Shown here: one piece after another, positions 43,306 to 55,246 of the stretch
Layout of the letters: each line of letters opens with the position of its first letter
Numbering within the stretch: position 1 is the stretch's first letter
From: Azolla caroliniana
Lineage: Eukaryota; Polypodiophyta
Length of the DNA stretch: 64,000 nucleotides
Direction of reading: 5' to 3'
NCBI GenBank assembly: GCA_043228905.1
Contig: JBHGNT010000017.1
Span: 6,014,001 to 6,078,000, forward strand
The notes under the pieces: model-generated
The model's database searches: none
The model's input: only the letters and a program-made list of their open reading frames with translations
What the model was told of the DNA's origin: nothing
Made by a program: the position numbers and the translations under genes

Positions 43306-44646
43306 GTAGTCGGCGACGGCGTGTTGGACCCCGGGTCAATGCTGAATCTGGAAATCAAATTCTTGGAGTAGGAGCATCCACCGAGCCAACCGTCCAGTGA
43401 GGGCTTGTTTATTAACCAAATAAAGAAGGGCCAAGTGATCCACGTGAAAGGTAAACTTCCGACCCAAGAGGTAATGCCGGAATTTATTGATGCTATAAAT
43501 CATACCGAGGGCCTCCCGCTTGGTGGTGGAGTAATTCTTTTCCGCGGTCGAGAGCCGTCAGCTGGCGTAGTACGCGGGCCTATACCAATTCAGGGGTGTG
43601 CATTGCATCAGGGCACTTCCGATGGCGATGTCCGAAGCATCTACGAAGACATGAAACGGTTCGGACCAAACTGGAGGCTGGACCACCGGGGCATGTGAGA
43701 GCATTAGTTTCAGGGTCTAATAGGCCGTGTCCTCGATTGACGTCCATTGGAAGGGAAGGCGATGGACTGCCTCGTGTAAAGGTGTCGCGAAATCGGCCAG
43801 GTGTCATATCATTCGGTTGTGCCACCGGATCTGTCCCAAAAATCGGCTTAGTGCCTTAGCGTTTGAGGGTGCGGAGGCGGTCAAGATGGCCTTTACTTTA
43901 TCTAGGTCCATAGCGATGCCTTCTTGACTGACAATGTGGCCGAGAAGGTTGCCGCTGGTGACTAAGAATGCGCATTTCACCGGGTTTAAGCTTAATCGAG
44001 CCTGGCGACATCGGTCCAAACAGAGTCGCAGCTGGGTCATGTGTTCCCGTTGATGGCCATACATGGCAAAATCGTCAAGAAAGACTTGCATGAACGCCGG
44101 GATGTAGTCGTGAAAGATTTCGGTGATGATGCGCTGGAACGTAGCCGACGCCGTTTTTAGACCGAACATCATTACCTCTGCCACAAAAACACCCCATTCC
44201 GTGACGAATGCGGTTTTCTCCTGATCCTCCAGGTGCATTCTTATCTGGTTATAGCCGTTGAACCCGTCAAGGAAACTGTAGCATTCATGGCCTGCCACCG
44301 TGTCGAGGACGCTGTCCGTGAACGGGAGAGGGAACCCGTCGGTCACCGTGGCCGCGTTAAGCTTCCGATAGTTGACGTAGACTCGGATTTTTCCGTTCTT
44401 CTTTGGGAAGACTATGATCGGGCTTAACCACGTGGCTCATTTGACAGGGCGAATGAAACCAACTCGGAGTAGTTTGTCGATTTCCTCTTTGACTTTAGTG
44501 GCGTAGTTGGGGTTCATCCTGTAGCACCTTTGTTGAACCGGCCGAGTGTCGGGTAAGAGGTGGATTTGATGTTGGTAGTATTGAGGGTCCATCCCCTTCA
44601 TATCGGTGTAAGACCAAGCGAAAACATCTTGGTAGTTGGTGAGCAA
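43306..44646 (-). pseudogene. gypsy H reverse transcriptase-RNase H
   Basis: RT begins DVFAWSYTDMKGMDPQYYQH and continues after an in-frame TGA at 44,437 with PIIVFPKKNGKIRVYVDYRK, then YSFLDGFNGYNQIRMH. The active site reads FLDDFAMYG, so Phe replaces Tyr of YxDD. GNLLGHIVSQEGI follows. RNase H at 43,320-43,800 has FHVFVDASDIAIGSALMQ and SINKFRHYLLGRKFTFHVDH, with a few stops. Otherwise in one frame. Confidence 0.9.
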
Positions 44647-45430
44647 TCGTACGAGGGATGCCCGTTCCCCGGTTGGTAGATTATTGGCAATTTGTAACGT
44701 ACGAGGATTCTCGTCCGAGCCGAGGTTTATCGTTTCCAGTGTTGATGCTTTGACCCGTTGTGAAATGGCGAGCTCGCATCCGCAACTGTGGTTGGATTCG
44801 GTTCATCTTGGGGCATGGATTCCTCTGTGACGTCTTCGTCTTTAGGTGGCTCGATGGTTGGTATGGCGTTGATTTCGAAGAGTGGGATGATCGTGGGATG
44901 ATCATCTAGGAAGTCATCGACCTCCTCATCGGCCAAACCGTCGAGCATATGGACCGCCTCCGCGTATAACGGCAAAGCGTTGAGGACGGCGGGGACGCGT
45001 TCTTCCGTGATAATTTGGACCTTTGTCTTGCCTCGTCGGAACGAGATCATGTTGCGTTGCCAATGCTGCTTGATATTCGTTGTACGCAACCATGGTCTAC
45101 CTAGTAACATTGGGTAGGTGCCTTGTGTCTCCAGTCTTAGCACGACGACCGAGATTGTGAACATGTGGCTTCCGAGTGTGAAGTCGAGGTGGCGGATTAA
45201 ACCAATGGGGCGAATGGAGCGGGTGTCGGCCATCCGAAGCCAAAAGGGGCATGGTTCCCATTGATTCAGGCCGAGGTTGTGACACGTTGACTTGCTAATA
45301 ACGTTTACGCCGGATCCGCCGTCGATGATGCATCCGTGCAGGTCCTGTCCCTTAATGATGATTCACACAGCTGGGTTCTGAGAATCCATGAGTGGTGGAC
45401 CCGTTCTTGCTTTGGTGAGGTGTACCGGTG
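44647..45430 (-). pseudogene. gypsy H protease region
   Basis: Minus strand: GCIIDGGSGVNVISKSTC gives a DGG-type retropepsin active site common in plant Tat-like elements. TYPMLLGRPWLRTTNIKQH is the second protease motif. An acidic linker (EEVDDFLDDHPTIIPLFE) leads to RT. Confidence 0.8.
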
Positions 45431-47102
45431 GCGTCACGGGCTTAGTATTGGCCTAGAGTGCCGCCAGGGTGTCCCGAAATCTCGGCATGAGTGGTAATAG
45501 TTTATGTAGGGGCAGCGAGATGTGGGAGTTGGTAAGAACATCCCATAGTTGGTCGTCCTTTGACGACGTGGATGGTACTGAGATTTGTGGTGCTCCACTG
45601 GGCCCGTCTCTCATGTCAGTTTGCATGCGCACGACATTATTTTTATTGGCCGTGTCGATCCATTATTTTGCTGCCTGACGGACTTCATCCTGGATTTGCC
45701 ACTGTGTAGTCTGCGCTTTACTCTGGGTAGTGACGGTTTGAACATCGGCCATGATACTGTTCACCGCGGGTGCCTTGCCATGGTCGGTTGTTGGACATTG
45801 CGTGGCGTAGTGGCCTGGTTGGTTACATTTAAAACACGTAATGTTGGCCGAGCTGCTGGTGTCCGCTCGGTCTGTGTGTGGAAGCTGTTGCTGTTGATTC
45901 CCAGTCTCGTTTGGTGGTGGGTTGGTCCGAGGTGCGTTGGAGTTGCGCTGGTCATTTTGAGGAGTGTCCCGTCGGCGGTTGTCGTTATGTCTTCTATTGT
46001 TGCGTGAGTTGCGGTTGCCGTTTCGCCAATCAATGCGTGAGTTCCGTTAGTCATACCGGTCATTGCGATCGTCATCATATCGAGCATAATCGTCGTGCTG
46101 GTCATCGCGATAGTGATCACGGCGGTCATCATGTCGATAGTCGTTGTCTCGGCGCCGTCGATCCGGGGATCGTGGTCGGTCGTTATCCTGGTCTCGGTAG
46201 GCATATCGCTCGTCCTGCCGAGAGTATGTATTTCTTGGCTCGATCTGGCGGACCAGTGCCGCCGTTGTGCGGTTCAACATATTATATTCGCACTGCTCGA
46301 CAGTGTGAGCTCGAGACTGACAGATCGGACACTGTGGTCGGTGGGGACATTTGAGGGCTAGGTGCCCTGATCTTGAACACGCCGTGCATTGGAGAGCTTG
46401 GCGAAAGCGATTGTCTTCTTGGGGAAGAGCGTTTTGTAAGGATGTCATCGAGAAGGCCGCGTCGTGCTGGGTCCGATCGAGGGCGAGAACCCGCACTATG
46501 ACTTGTTCGATAGTATGGTTGGCGAAATTTGTAAGTGCGAGAGTCGTTCACAGAGGCTCTCGTAAACTGGACAGGAAAGAGTTCGGTATATGTTGTGCCG
46601 AGACATCATCGGCCACTTGTTTGTAGAGATCCTGGAACCAGATCGTGAACTGCGCGACCGTTTCGTGCGGTTCTTGGCATATAGAGAAGAATTGCCGGAG
46701 CAGTTCCCGTTTAGGCACCTCGCGATGAAAAAGTTCAAGGAACTTTGTGCGCACGATTTGGAAAGTGGTGGCCTCTCCTATTTCGAGGCGAGAGTACCAT
46801 CGTGCAGCCGGTCCATCGAGGGAGAGTGTGAACTCGGCAGTCTTTGAGGCATCGATTTCGGCCGGCGTGAGGCGGTGCGTTGAGTGGTTGGCCTGCCACG
46901 TGGATATGAAGGCACGGATGTGTGACTCTGTGTCTGGTCCGTCGGTGTATCGTGGGTATGGGTACAACATGATGTCGTACTCTGGGTCTTCTGGTAGCAC
47001 CAAGAAAGGGTTTAGTTCCGGTTGATTGACCTCCAGAGGGCTCGACGGGGGTTTTGGTGGTGAATCAACTCGCGATCGAGTGTCCGGTGGCGAGGATTGC
47101 AC
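45431..47102 (-). pseudogene. gypsy H Gag with three zinc knuckles
   Basis: Starts at ATG 47,102 (MQSSPPDTRSRVDSPPKPPS). The capsid segment has AARWYSRLEIGEATTFQIVR and FLELFHREVPKRELLRQFF. In-frame stops at 46,548 (TGA) and 46,047 (TAA), but the same frame continues to about 45,440. Three CX2CX4HX4C knuckles: CTACSRSGHLALKC and CPICQSRAHTVEQC (about 46,310-46,390) and CFKCNQPGHYATQC (about 45,795-45,840). Between the second and third lies a strongly Arg/Asp-rich stretch (RRRRDNDYRHDDRRDHYRDD) that may bind nucleic acid. Confidence 0.88.
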
Positions 47103-47291
47103 TGGAGAAGCCTCCGATTGCTCGGGAAAGGATTGGTCAGTGACCGCCGAGTCGGAAGTTCCTTCGACTGGCTTAGGGCGTCGGGCAGGTGGCCGAGACC
47201 TCGTGGTGCGAGAGGGCGCTGTAACGGCGGCTGGTGGTTACCTTCAACGAAGTTCACTGTGCACTCACAGCTGTAACCAGGCGTGCCAAAT
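47103..47291 (-). other. Leader of gypsy H with primer site
   Basis: Just inside the 5' LTR the minus strand reads TTTGGCACGCCTGGTTACA, beginning TGG as expected of a tRNA primer site. It differs from the primer site shared by B, C and F. The matching tRNA was not identified. Confidence 0.55.
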
Positions 47292-47790
47292 TGTTTTACC
47301 TGTTCCTTTGAGTGAACACCTTCGATAGACCTGCGGCTATCGGTATCTAAGGGCGTGGTACGTGAAGGCTCGTAACAGAGGTGTCGTGAGGGAGAAAATG
47401 ATAAGAGATAAAACACTAGCGAGATCTTGATAGGCGTGGGCGGCGCTGAAATCATAAGTATGAGCCAAAGCACAGACACATGGAGCAAAATGTGCACAAA
47501 TGAGATATATTACTGCAACACCAAAAGGATTACAGAACTCGGCCTACGGCCGGTGACCTTACAGGATTATCTAGTTATGATGGACTAAGCTAGTGCTTCC
47601 GCCTATATTTTTCTCCCCCCCCTCTCTAAGGTACTCGACCTTGTTTAAATAACGTTTCCCCTAATACACCGCCGAGCCATCGGTGGCCCGTGATACTCGG
47701 ACTCGGCGCTCGCTGGCGTTCTTTCCTACTCGGTTACACTACCGCTGTTTGCTAATTTGCTAATTTTACATTTCTGTCCTCTGGACAACA
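47292..47790 (-). repeat. 5' LTR of gypsy H
   Basis: 499-bp partner of 40,087-40,584, with the same internal landmarks. Confidence 0.93.
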
Positions 47791-48110
47791 ACCTTTGTAA
47801 CCGGTGACGGCGAAGCTTGGTCTCTTGGCATCCATCTCTTCCTGGTTGGAGACCCCGTTGGTCCCGCCCCGTTGTCGCGAAGTTTCGCGCGCGCGTGTTA
47901 CTTGGGGGGGACCACGGGGGTCTTGGACTAGGGAGTACTCAAGGGATAGAGAAGACCCGAGGTTTTCTTTACAACAATACTACTTCCCGACCCCTTCCTG
48001 AGCAAGGTCTTGTTGCCCTTTGTTTTGTGAGGCCGGTGGCTCTCGTTGATCACGACTCATCGACCTTTCGAGATCACCGCATGAGCCAAGTGATCAAACG
48101 GGTACAAGCA
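47791..48110 (-). repeat. Inverted fragment of the D-type LTR
   Basis: The minus strand of 47,909-47,940 matches 21,124-21,155 almost exactly (ACTCCCTAGTCCAAGACCCC and beyond), and the surrounding bases are similar. It is a fragment of the same LTR family in opposite orientation. No boundaries resolved. Confidence 0.5.
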
Positions 48111-48158
48111 AGATGAGCACGCAAGATGAACGCACAAGGGGACGATAACACAAACACG

Positions 48159-48985
48159 AATGCCCGTACGTCTTTATGAGGAGGAGAGGTGCATGGGCAC
48201 GTCCGAATGCTCCCTCGTCACAAGACGTCGAACATACGAGGAAGACACAAAACACGCACAAATGCTAGTACGTCTTTATGAGGAGGTGGGGTGCATGGGC
48301 ACGCCCGAAACGCTCCCTCGTCACAAGACGACCGAACGTACAAGGAAGACACAAACACAAAATGCTCATACGCCTTTATGAGGAGGAGAGGTGCATGGGT
48401 AAGCCCGAACACTCCCTCGTCACGAGACGACCGAATGTACAAGGAAGACACAAACACATGCACAAAATGCTCGTACGCCTTTATGAGGAGGAGAGGTGCA
48501 TGGACAAGCCCGAAACGGTCCCTTGTCATAAGACGACTGAACGTACAAGGAAGACACAAACACACACACAAATGCTCGTACGTCTTTATGAGGATGAGAG
48601 GTGCATGGGCATGCACGAAATGCTCCCTCGTCACAAGACGATCGAACATACAAGGAAGACATAAACACACACACACAAATGCTCGTACGTCTTTATGAGG
48701 AGGAGAGGTGCATGGGCACGCTCGAAGGGCTCCCTCGTCATAAGACGGCCAAACGTACAAGGAAGACACAAACACACGCACAAATGCTCGTACGCCTTCA
48801 TGAGGAGGAGAGGTGCATGGGCAAGCCCGAAACGGTCCCTCGTCACAAGACGGCCGAATGTACAAGGAAGACACAAACACATGCACAAATGCTCGTACAT
48901 CTTTATGAGGAGGAGAGGTGCATGTGCACACTCGAAGGGCTCCCTCATCACAAGATGGCCGAACGTACAAGGAAGACACGAACAA
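48159..48985. repeat. Tandem array, 8 units of about 99-107 bp
   Basis: Units start with ATGCTCGTACGTCTTTATGA at about 48,159, 48,263, 48,362, 48,467, 48,572, 48,679, 48,783 and 48,887. Each holds GGAGGAGAGGTGCATGGGCA and CTCCCTCGTCACAAGACG, then ACGTACAAGGAAGACACAAA. The core is shared with the arrays in gypsy C LTRs. Long ORFs on both strands simply follow the repeat. Confidence 0.97.
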
Positions 48986-49903
48986 AGAAAAGAAGGAAAG
49001 AAAGAAACACGAATGATATCGGCCAAAGAAATAAATACGTGTTCGATTCCAACGCAAGAGGACCCTTTATAAAATAGGGTTTGATTACAATGGCAACTTA
49101 TAGTTAACCACAAGCTCAATCAAAACATAAATACTAAATGCCCTTAGAGACAAGAGCAAATCCGAACACGGCGAAGATGAACACACGAGCACCACCAAAA
49201 TGTCAATCCCAACGAACCACGACCACCCGAACGGCGAGCACACGGGCTCGCAACGATGAACGGGGCGGAGCAACGTCGAACCAACGAAGCTTGGGCTCAC
49301 GAGCACTTCGAGTGCCGACGCGAAGAAGACGAGCACGTGGCGGTGGGGGGATGCAGGGGTATGAGATGAAGAGAAGTGGTGAATAAGAAGATGAAGAGCT
49401 CCGAAAGAAAATTGGCGATAGTCTCCTCCTCCCAAAACGTCCTCCCAAATGAGCCCCCCTGGACCTCCTTTTATAGGAAAAAGGGAAGGGGGGTCGCCAA
49501 TTTCGTCTTTAATGCAAAAAAGGAATAAAATTCCTTAAATCACGTTGCACTATAATACTAGATTTGAAACGTGCACCTCTAACTAGAAGTCAATGTGACT
49601 ATCAACTAGCCCATTAACTCTCTCTTATATAATATATGATTCTATCTCTATAAATTCATAGCATCTCTCCCCTCTACCTTTTATCTCTCCTCTCTCTTAC
49701 TTTTTACACGAGCTTCCATGCATCCTTTCCACCCTTTCCTTTCCCTTTCCTTTTTTCATGTGCACAATTAATCACCCTTGTGTGCACACACATTGCACAT
49801 GCACATTTTGACCCCCTCCCTTCCCCTTTCGCCGGTTTTTCCCACTCTCGAGCACGCCACATCACGACATCGTTTCGACAAGTATACGCGGACAACCACG
49901 ACA
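48986..49903 (+). repeat. Right part of the 5' LTR of gypsy F
   Basis: Ends AACCACGACA at 49,903, directly followed by a primer-site-like TGGTGAACCCGACGTGAA at 49,908, the same as in gypsy B and close to C. The left end of this LTR is not resolved but probably includes the tandem array. AT-rich from 49,520. Confidence 0.6.
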
Positions 49904-49942
49904 TCTTTGGTGAACCCGACGTGAAAGGGGTGGCAAGGGAGG

Positions 49943-50716
49943 ATGGAGTTCGAAGATGAAGACTTCGCAGAGATGATGACGAAAGTAGTGGTGGAGTTTG
50001 GACGAGTGATGATGAGACTAGAAGCGGTACAACAAGTTGTCGAGTGCGTGGCCGATTGAGTCGACCGCTTCAATGGGGACAAAGTTCCATCCTATTTGGA
50101 AGCCTACAACGTGGAAATGGCGGTGCGAGACATAGATGAGGTGTTGAGGTTGGAGTTCTTCTGTCGAGTGGTAGCCATCCGGATGCACGCAAATGTAAAG
50201 GGGCTTTGAGAAGCTCATAGTTCGTGGGAGGCCTTCGAAGAGGCACTCCTAGAGGCATACAGAGGGCGGCCGAAAAGTCGGGGTCGGTGCGACTTCGACC
50301 TATGGGTGGCATTGACGAAGACCCACCGGGCTGCAGTGAAGGTGTTCTCGTAGTTCGAGCGGCGCTTAGAGTAGGAGCAAAGACTGCTGGCGGTGGATAA
50401 AGTCTTGTTGTTCATGAAGTCAATTGACTGGAAGGAACGGATGACCATTGGGCTCGAGCTTGAGAACGACGACAGAGCGAGTGGCCTCACCAAGGACTGG
50501 TCGGAAGTCGAAAGAGTATGCCGACGATTGGATAGGGAGCAGTCGGGACCTTTACCGGCCGTGGTGCAGCCAATGAATGGTCAAGTGAGGATGATGCTTG
50601 ACGGTGTGTGTTACGAGCATGACCATGTAATATCCCATGGTGAGAATTTACCGTAGTATTCTATACACGTGGATAAGTGTGAGGGTTAAACTGTAAGTGA
50701 TCACACCTATAGGGTG
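49943..50716 (+). pseudogene. gypsy F gag, interrupted by copia G
   Basis: Starts MEFEDEDFAEMMTKVVVEFG. After a TGA at about 50,057 it continues with KVPSYLEAYNVEMAVRDIDE and SWEAFEEALLEAYRGRPKSR, with TGA and TAG stops in between. The layout matches the Gags of B and C (SWEAFEEAL). The sequence is cut at 50,721 by copia G. Confidence 0.75.
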
Positions 50717-50721
50717 CACTT

Positions 50722-51025
50722 TGTTGGGAACAAGGCCGTCAATGCGGAAGTGCAAGCAACATTCGTGATGAAGAACCTGTGTATGCATGACCAAGATAAA
50801 CACAGAGGGAGAGAGAGAGAGAGAGAGAGAGAGGCACAAAGGAAACGTTATATTCCAATAGCAACAATTACAAATTACAACCAACCTTCACTAAAGGTTA
50901 CAAAGTCACTTTATATAGTGACTATCCTAGGGCAACTGCCCTTTATGCTATTTATAGAAATAGCCCGAACTTGGGCTGTCCAAAGGGACAGTGTGAATAC
51001 GGCCATTATACACTCGTATTCGACA
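50722..51025 (-). repeat. 3' LTR of copia G
   Basis: 304 bp, TG...CA, with a GA run at about 50,810-50,832 and a GTCACTTTATATAGTGAC segment at about 50,905, the imperfect counterpart of the palindrome in A. Confidence 0.93.
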
Positions 51026-51225
51026 CTCCCCCGTAATGGGCGTATACATGGGTTATCTTAAAGAATTACGGGTATATATACAAGGTTTATCGGACAGATC
51101 GGTTTTGTCAGAGTCGGCAAGATCTGAAGATAGAAGACCGAATCGGTTGGGTCGGAAGAGCTAAAGACGATCCTCAAAGAACCGATGTTGGTGGTTCGAA
51201 ACCATCATGTGCTGTGTGTCCGACT

Positions 51226-54200
51226 TTAACCGGACTGATTCTTCGTTACACCCATTTGGTGCTGAAGGGACCAGAAACAATCCGCCGAAAGACACTTGGT
51301 CATTCCATTTGCGACATTATCGGTTGTGGATATCTTCTCGAGACTGATTTTCCCTGAAATGACGCAGTCCCGAACGAAGTGATATCGAACGTCAATATGC
51401 TTAGAGGCGTTGTGGTGAATCGGATTTTTTGACAAAGCAACAACACCCTAATTGTCGCTGTAGAAAACTGGAGCCGAGTCGGAGTCGACCTGTCGAAACG
51501 TGTGCGCCAGCCGATCGAGCCATAAAGCTTCTTTTGCCGCATCGGACGTAGCTACATATTCCGTTTCGGTCGTTGAGGTGGCTGTGCACTCCTAAAGTTT
51601 TGACTTCCACGAGATTGCTCCATTGCCGAATTTGAAACAGTATCCGGTTGTTGATTTCCGACTGTCCACACAACCGGCGAAGTCCGAGTTGGTGTAACCG
51701 ACTACGCCTGGGGTTGAGTTCGGGCTGAAAAGAATGTCGTGGTCTTTTGTGCCAGCTAGATATCTGAACACATGCTTGACTGCATTCCAGTGCGATCGGT
51801 CGGGGTTGTGCATGAACCTGCTGACGACTCCTACGGCGTGAGAGATATCAGGCCGTGTCGCGACCATTGCGTACATGAGGGAGCCGACTGCCGGTGCATA
51901 CGGTACCAACTTCATATCTTCCCCCTCCGGACCGGATGTCGGACAGTCTTGCTGAGACAGCCGAAGGTTAATGGGGAGCAGGGTCGAAGCAGACTTGGCC
52001 GATTGCATGTTGAAGCGTTCTAAGACATGTCTGATGTAGTCGGTTTGAGACAAGAAAAGTTGTCATGTATCGCGATACCAACTAATCTTCATACCAAGTA
52101 TGTGGCTTGCCGGACTGAGATCCTTCATGGCAAACTTCAACCGCAGTTGCCGAACGAGTTCGGTGAGCTCTCCGGCATGCCGACCAGAGAGTAGCATGTC
52201 GTCCACGTAGATGATGAGGAAGACGGGAGACCCGTGTTGAGCTATTTTGGCGAAGAGATAGTGGTCCTCATCGCTCTTTGAGAAGCCGACTGATTGGATA
52301 AAGTCGTCGAACTTCTTGTACCACTGTTGGGGTGCCTGTTTCAGGCTGTAGAGACTCTTCTTGAGTCGGCAGAATAGATGTTCCTGGCCGGACGCCACAA
52401 ATCCTTTCGGCTGCTCCATATAGATTTCCTCCTGTAGGTCACCGTGGAGGAATGCCGTTTTTACATCTAGCTGAATCAGCTCCAAGTTGTCGGGGGCCAC
52501 GACGCCGAGCATGAAACGAAGGGTTGTCATTTTCACCACTAGTGAAAAGATTTCGTCGAAGTCGACGCCATATTCTTGTCAAAATCCCTTCGCAACTAAT
52601 CTGGCCTTGTACTTTGGGGTGGTCAAGTCAGACGTCTCTTTTAGTCGATAGACCCACTTACACGGAAGAGCACGTCAATTCTTCGGCAATTCGACCAAGT
52701 CCCAAGTCTTGTTTGCTCGAATGGAGTGCATTTCTGACTCCATCGCCAAATGGAATGTGGCTGAATCGGCAAATGCCAATGCTTCTTCGTAAGACGTCGG
52801 TTCGCCGACGTCGGTAAAGAAAATTCCGGGAGAGTACCTCTCCGGAGGTTGCGACAGTCTCTCGGATCTGCGAGGTATGACTGAACTAGTCGCACTGGGT
52901 GTCAATGTCGGATCGTCGGGAGCTGAGCCATTCGGCTGTGCCGAATCGGTGGATTCGGTGCGAGAGTTGTCGGTTACCCGTGAAATTGAACTCGTGTTGT
53001 GGGCTGGGCCGTCATGAAGGGTTAGGCACTTCGGAAAATATTAACCTTCGGACTTCAATAGGCCTTTTGGTTGTTTTATGCATAGCCGACTCGTTGAACA
53101 CAACATCCAGACGATTTGTCTATGCTCGGGGTCCCAGAGTCGGTATCCGATCTCGCCGTCGGGTCCATATCCAAGAAAAACACATTTCCTTGACCTTGGT
53201 TCAAGTTTCTGGCGGTCTTCTTTTGGTATTAGAGCATACGCCTTGCAACCGAAGATCCTTAGTTTGTCATAATTCGGCTTACTGCCGGTCCATATTTCCT
53301 GAGGTATTTGAAGTCCTAGAGGTCTACTTGGCGACATATTTATTATGTGTACTGCCGTAAGTAGAGCCTCCACCCAAAAGCCATCCGACAGTCCGGAGTG
53401 TTGGAGCATGGATACTACGCGTTCTTGAATCGTCCGATTCATGCGTTCAACAATTCCGTTCTGCTCAGGACTATAGGGTGCCGTATATTCACGTCGAATG
53501 TCGCGTTCCCGGCAGAATTTGACAAATTCTTCAGACTTGAATTCTCCTCCATTATCGGTTCGGAGACATTTCAGTTTCCGACCGATCTGATTTTCGACCA
53601 TTGCAAGCCATTCGGAGAAGATCGAGAACACTCGATCTTTGGTTCTAATGGGGTAAGCCCACACCTTCCGAGTCGAGTCGTCAATAAAACTAACAAAGTA
53701 CGAAGCACCGCCGAGAGACTGATGTGGCATCGGGCCACAGACGTCCGAGTTGAGCAAATCGAGGGGACTCGATTCTCTTGGTGCTGATGTCGGGTGTGAT
53801 GTGGCTACCTGTTTGCCGTACTGGCAATGCTCGGAGAATTGGTGATCCGAGAAGGAGATTTTGGGTATGTAACCGGCTCTAGATAGGTGCGTTATGCCGG
53901 CCTTGCTGAGGTGTCCAAGTCGTTTGTGCCATAACGATGACACGGGGATATCAACCAAAAATAAGTCACCCTCTTTGAGTGTGACATATAAAGGATACAA
54001 GGAATGTACCTTTGGTCCTCGAGCAAGCAGGAGGTTACCTTTGTGGAGTGTCCACCCTCTTGATGAGAATCCGGCACGGATGCCGGGTTCGTCAAGTTGT
54101 CCAACTGAGATCAAGGGTCTTGAAAGCTCAGGAACGTGTCAGACGTTGTGTAGTACGAGTGTAGAGCCTCTCGGAAGATTGAGCTCTATGGTGCCGATTC

Positions 54201-55246
54201 TAATTATAACATAGTGCTGCGAGTTTCCAACTCGAACTGAGTCGGAGTGCCGGTCCGAGTATTGCCGAAACTGAGATCGGTGAGGTGGCACATGATACAA
54301 TGTGCCCGAGTCCAGGAGCCATGTGCTCGATTCCTCAGTCATAAGCAAAACTTCTGATTCAACGGGGTTCTCTATGGACAGTATGTTCGGGTCGGTCATC
54401 AAAATTTTGGCTGAAGAGCCGACGTAGTTGACCTCCTCATGCCAACTACTCTTCTGATCCACTCTCTGAGCTTTGTCGGTTTTTGCTTTGAGTGCTCGAC
54501 AGTCGTCTTTGATGTGTCCCGGTTTCTTGCAGTAGTTGCAGATTCGGTTGTCCCGGGACTTGCTCCGGCTTCGCTGATTGGTCGGCGGTCGGGAAGAACT
54601 TCTTCCCCGGTTGTTCGATCGGTCGGTCGAACCTTGTACTACGTAAGCTTCATCTGCTGAGTCTTTGGTGAAAGACTTTCTCCGAGCTGCTTCAGTCAGG
54701 ATTGCGCTCGTGACTTCGGAGTACTTAACTGCAGCTGTTGAAGCATTGCACACGGTTGTAATGAAAGTTTCCCATGAAGAGGGGAGACTACTCATGAGTA
54801 TCATTGCTCTGAGTTCATCCTCTATTGCCGTCCCCTGAGATGAGATTTGGGAGCTTATGCTTTCATACTCGTTGAGGTGTGCCTAAACCGAATCGGATTC
54901 TTTCATCCGCAAGTTTTAGAGGCGCCATATTAGATACATCTTCGTTGCGGCAACCTTTTTTTCATAAGTTTCCAACAGTGTTTTCCAAAGTTCAAACGCT
55001 GTCGTGCATGATTGCACTATGAAGTACACTGACTCCGACAAGTGCATCTAAATCTTGGCGAGGACGATTCTGTCCAGCTTTAGCCACTTGTTTGCCTTGT
55101 ATGCTTATGGAGGATTTTCATTCTCAATGAGGTCTATCTGACCCTTGACTATGAGATAGTCCTGCATTTGTTCCTTTCCAGAAGTTGAAGTTCGAACCGT
55201 CAAACCTCCTTAGACTCATCTCCAATGAGCCGGATGTTGATGCCAT
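51226..55246 (-). pseudogene. copia G gag-pol (broken)
   Basis: Collinear with the intact ORF of A, from the ATG at about 55,246 (complement) to NQSG at 51,226. Recognisable parts: zinc knuckle CNYCKKPGHIKDDC (about 54,520), protease WLLDSGTLYH (Ala of DSGA replaced by Thr), integrase LLNSDVCGPMPHQSLGGASY with RTDNGGEF and GIVERMNRT in the open stretch 53,041-54,114, RT IYVDDMLLSGRH (about 52,200), and RNase H YTNSDFAGCVDSRKSTTGYC. At least half a dozen stops and shifts. Confidence 0.93.

Larger units (their letters stand above)
40087..47790 (-). mobile_element. Ty3/gypsy element H, Tat/Athila-like, 7.7 kb
   Basis: Minus-strand element with LTRs 40,087-40,584 and 47,292-47,790 that differ at roughly a dozen positions, mostly transitions. 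The flanks ACTT (40,083-40,086) and ACCT (47,791-47,794) suit a 4-bp duplication with one transition. Order: gag, PR, RT, RH, IN, then an additional ORF before the 3' LTR. That layout, the DGGS protease and the integrase sequence suggest the Tat/Athila group. A few in-frame stops make it inactive but not old. Confidence 0.92.

Noticed and set aside
47873-47890. TGTCGCGAAG as the left end of the gypsy F LTR
   Set aside because: It resembles the end of the C LTR, but this stretch aligns better with an inverted D-type LTR fragment, so the boundary is not supported.
48159-48985. CRISPR-like array
   Set aside because: Units are head-to-tail whole repeats without unique spacers, in a plant genome; it is a minisatellite.
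48160-49119. Long ORFs on both strands in the 48-49 kb array
   Set aside because: They are periodic translations of the 104-bp tandem unit and exist in several frames on both strands.
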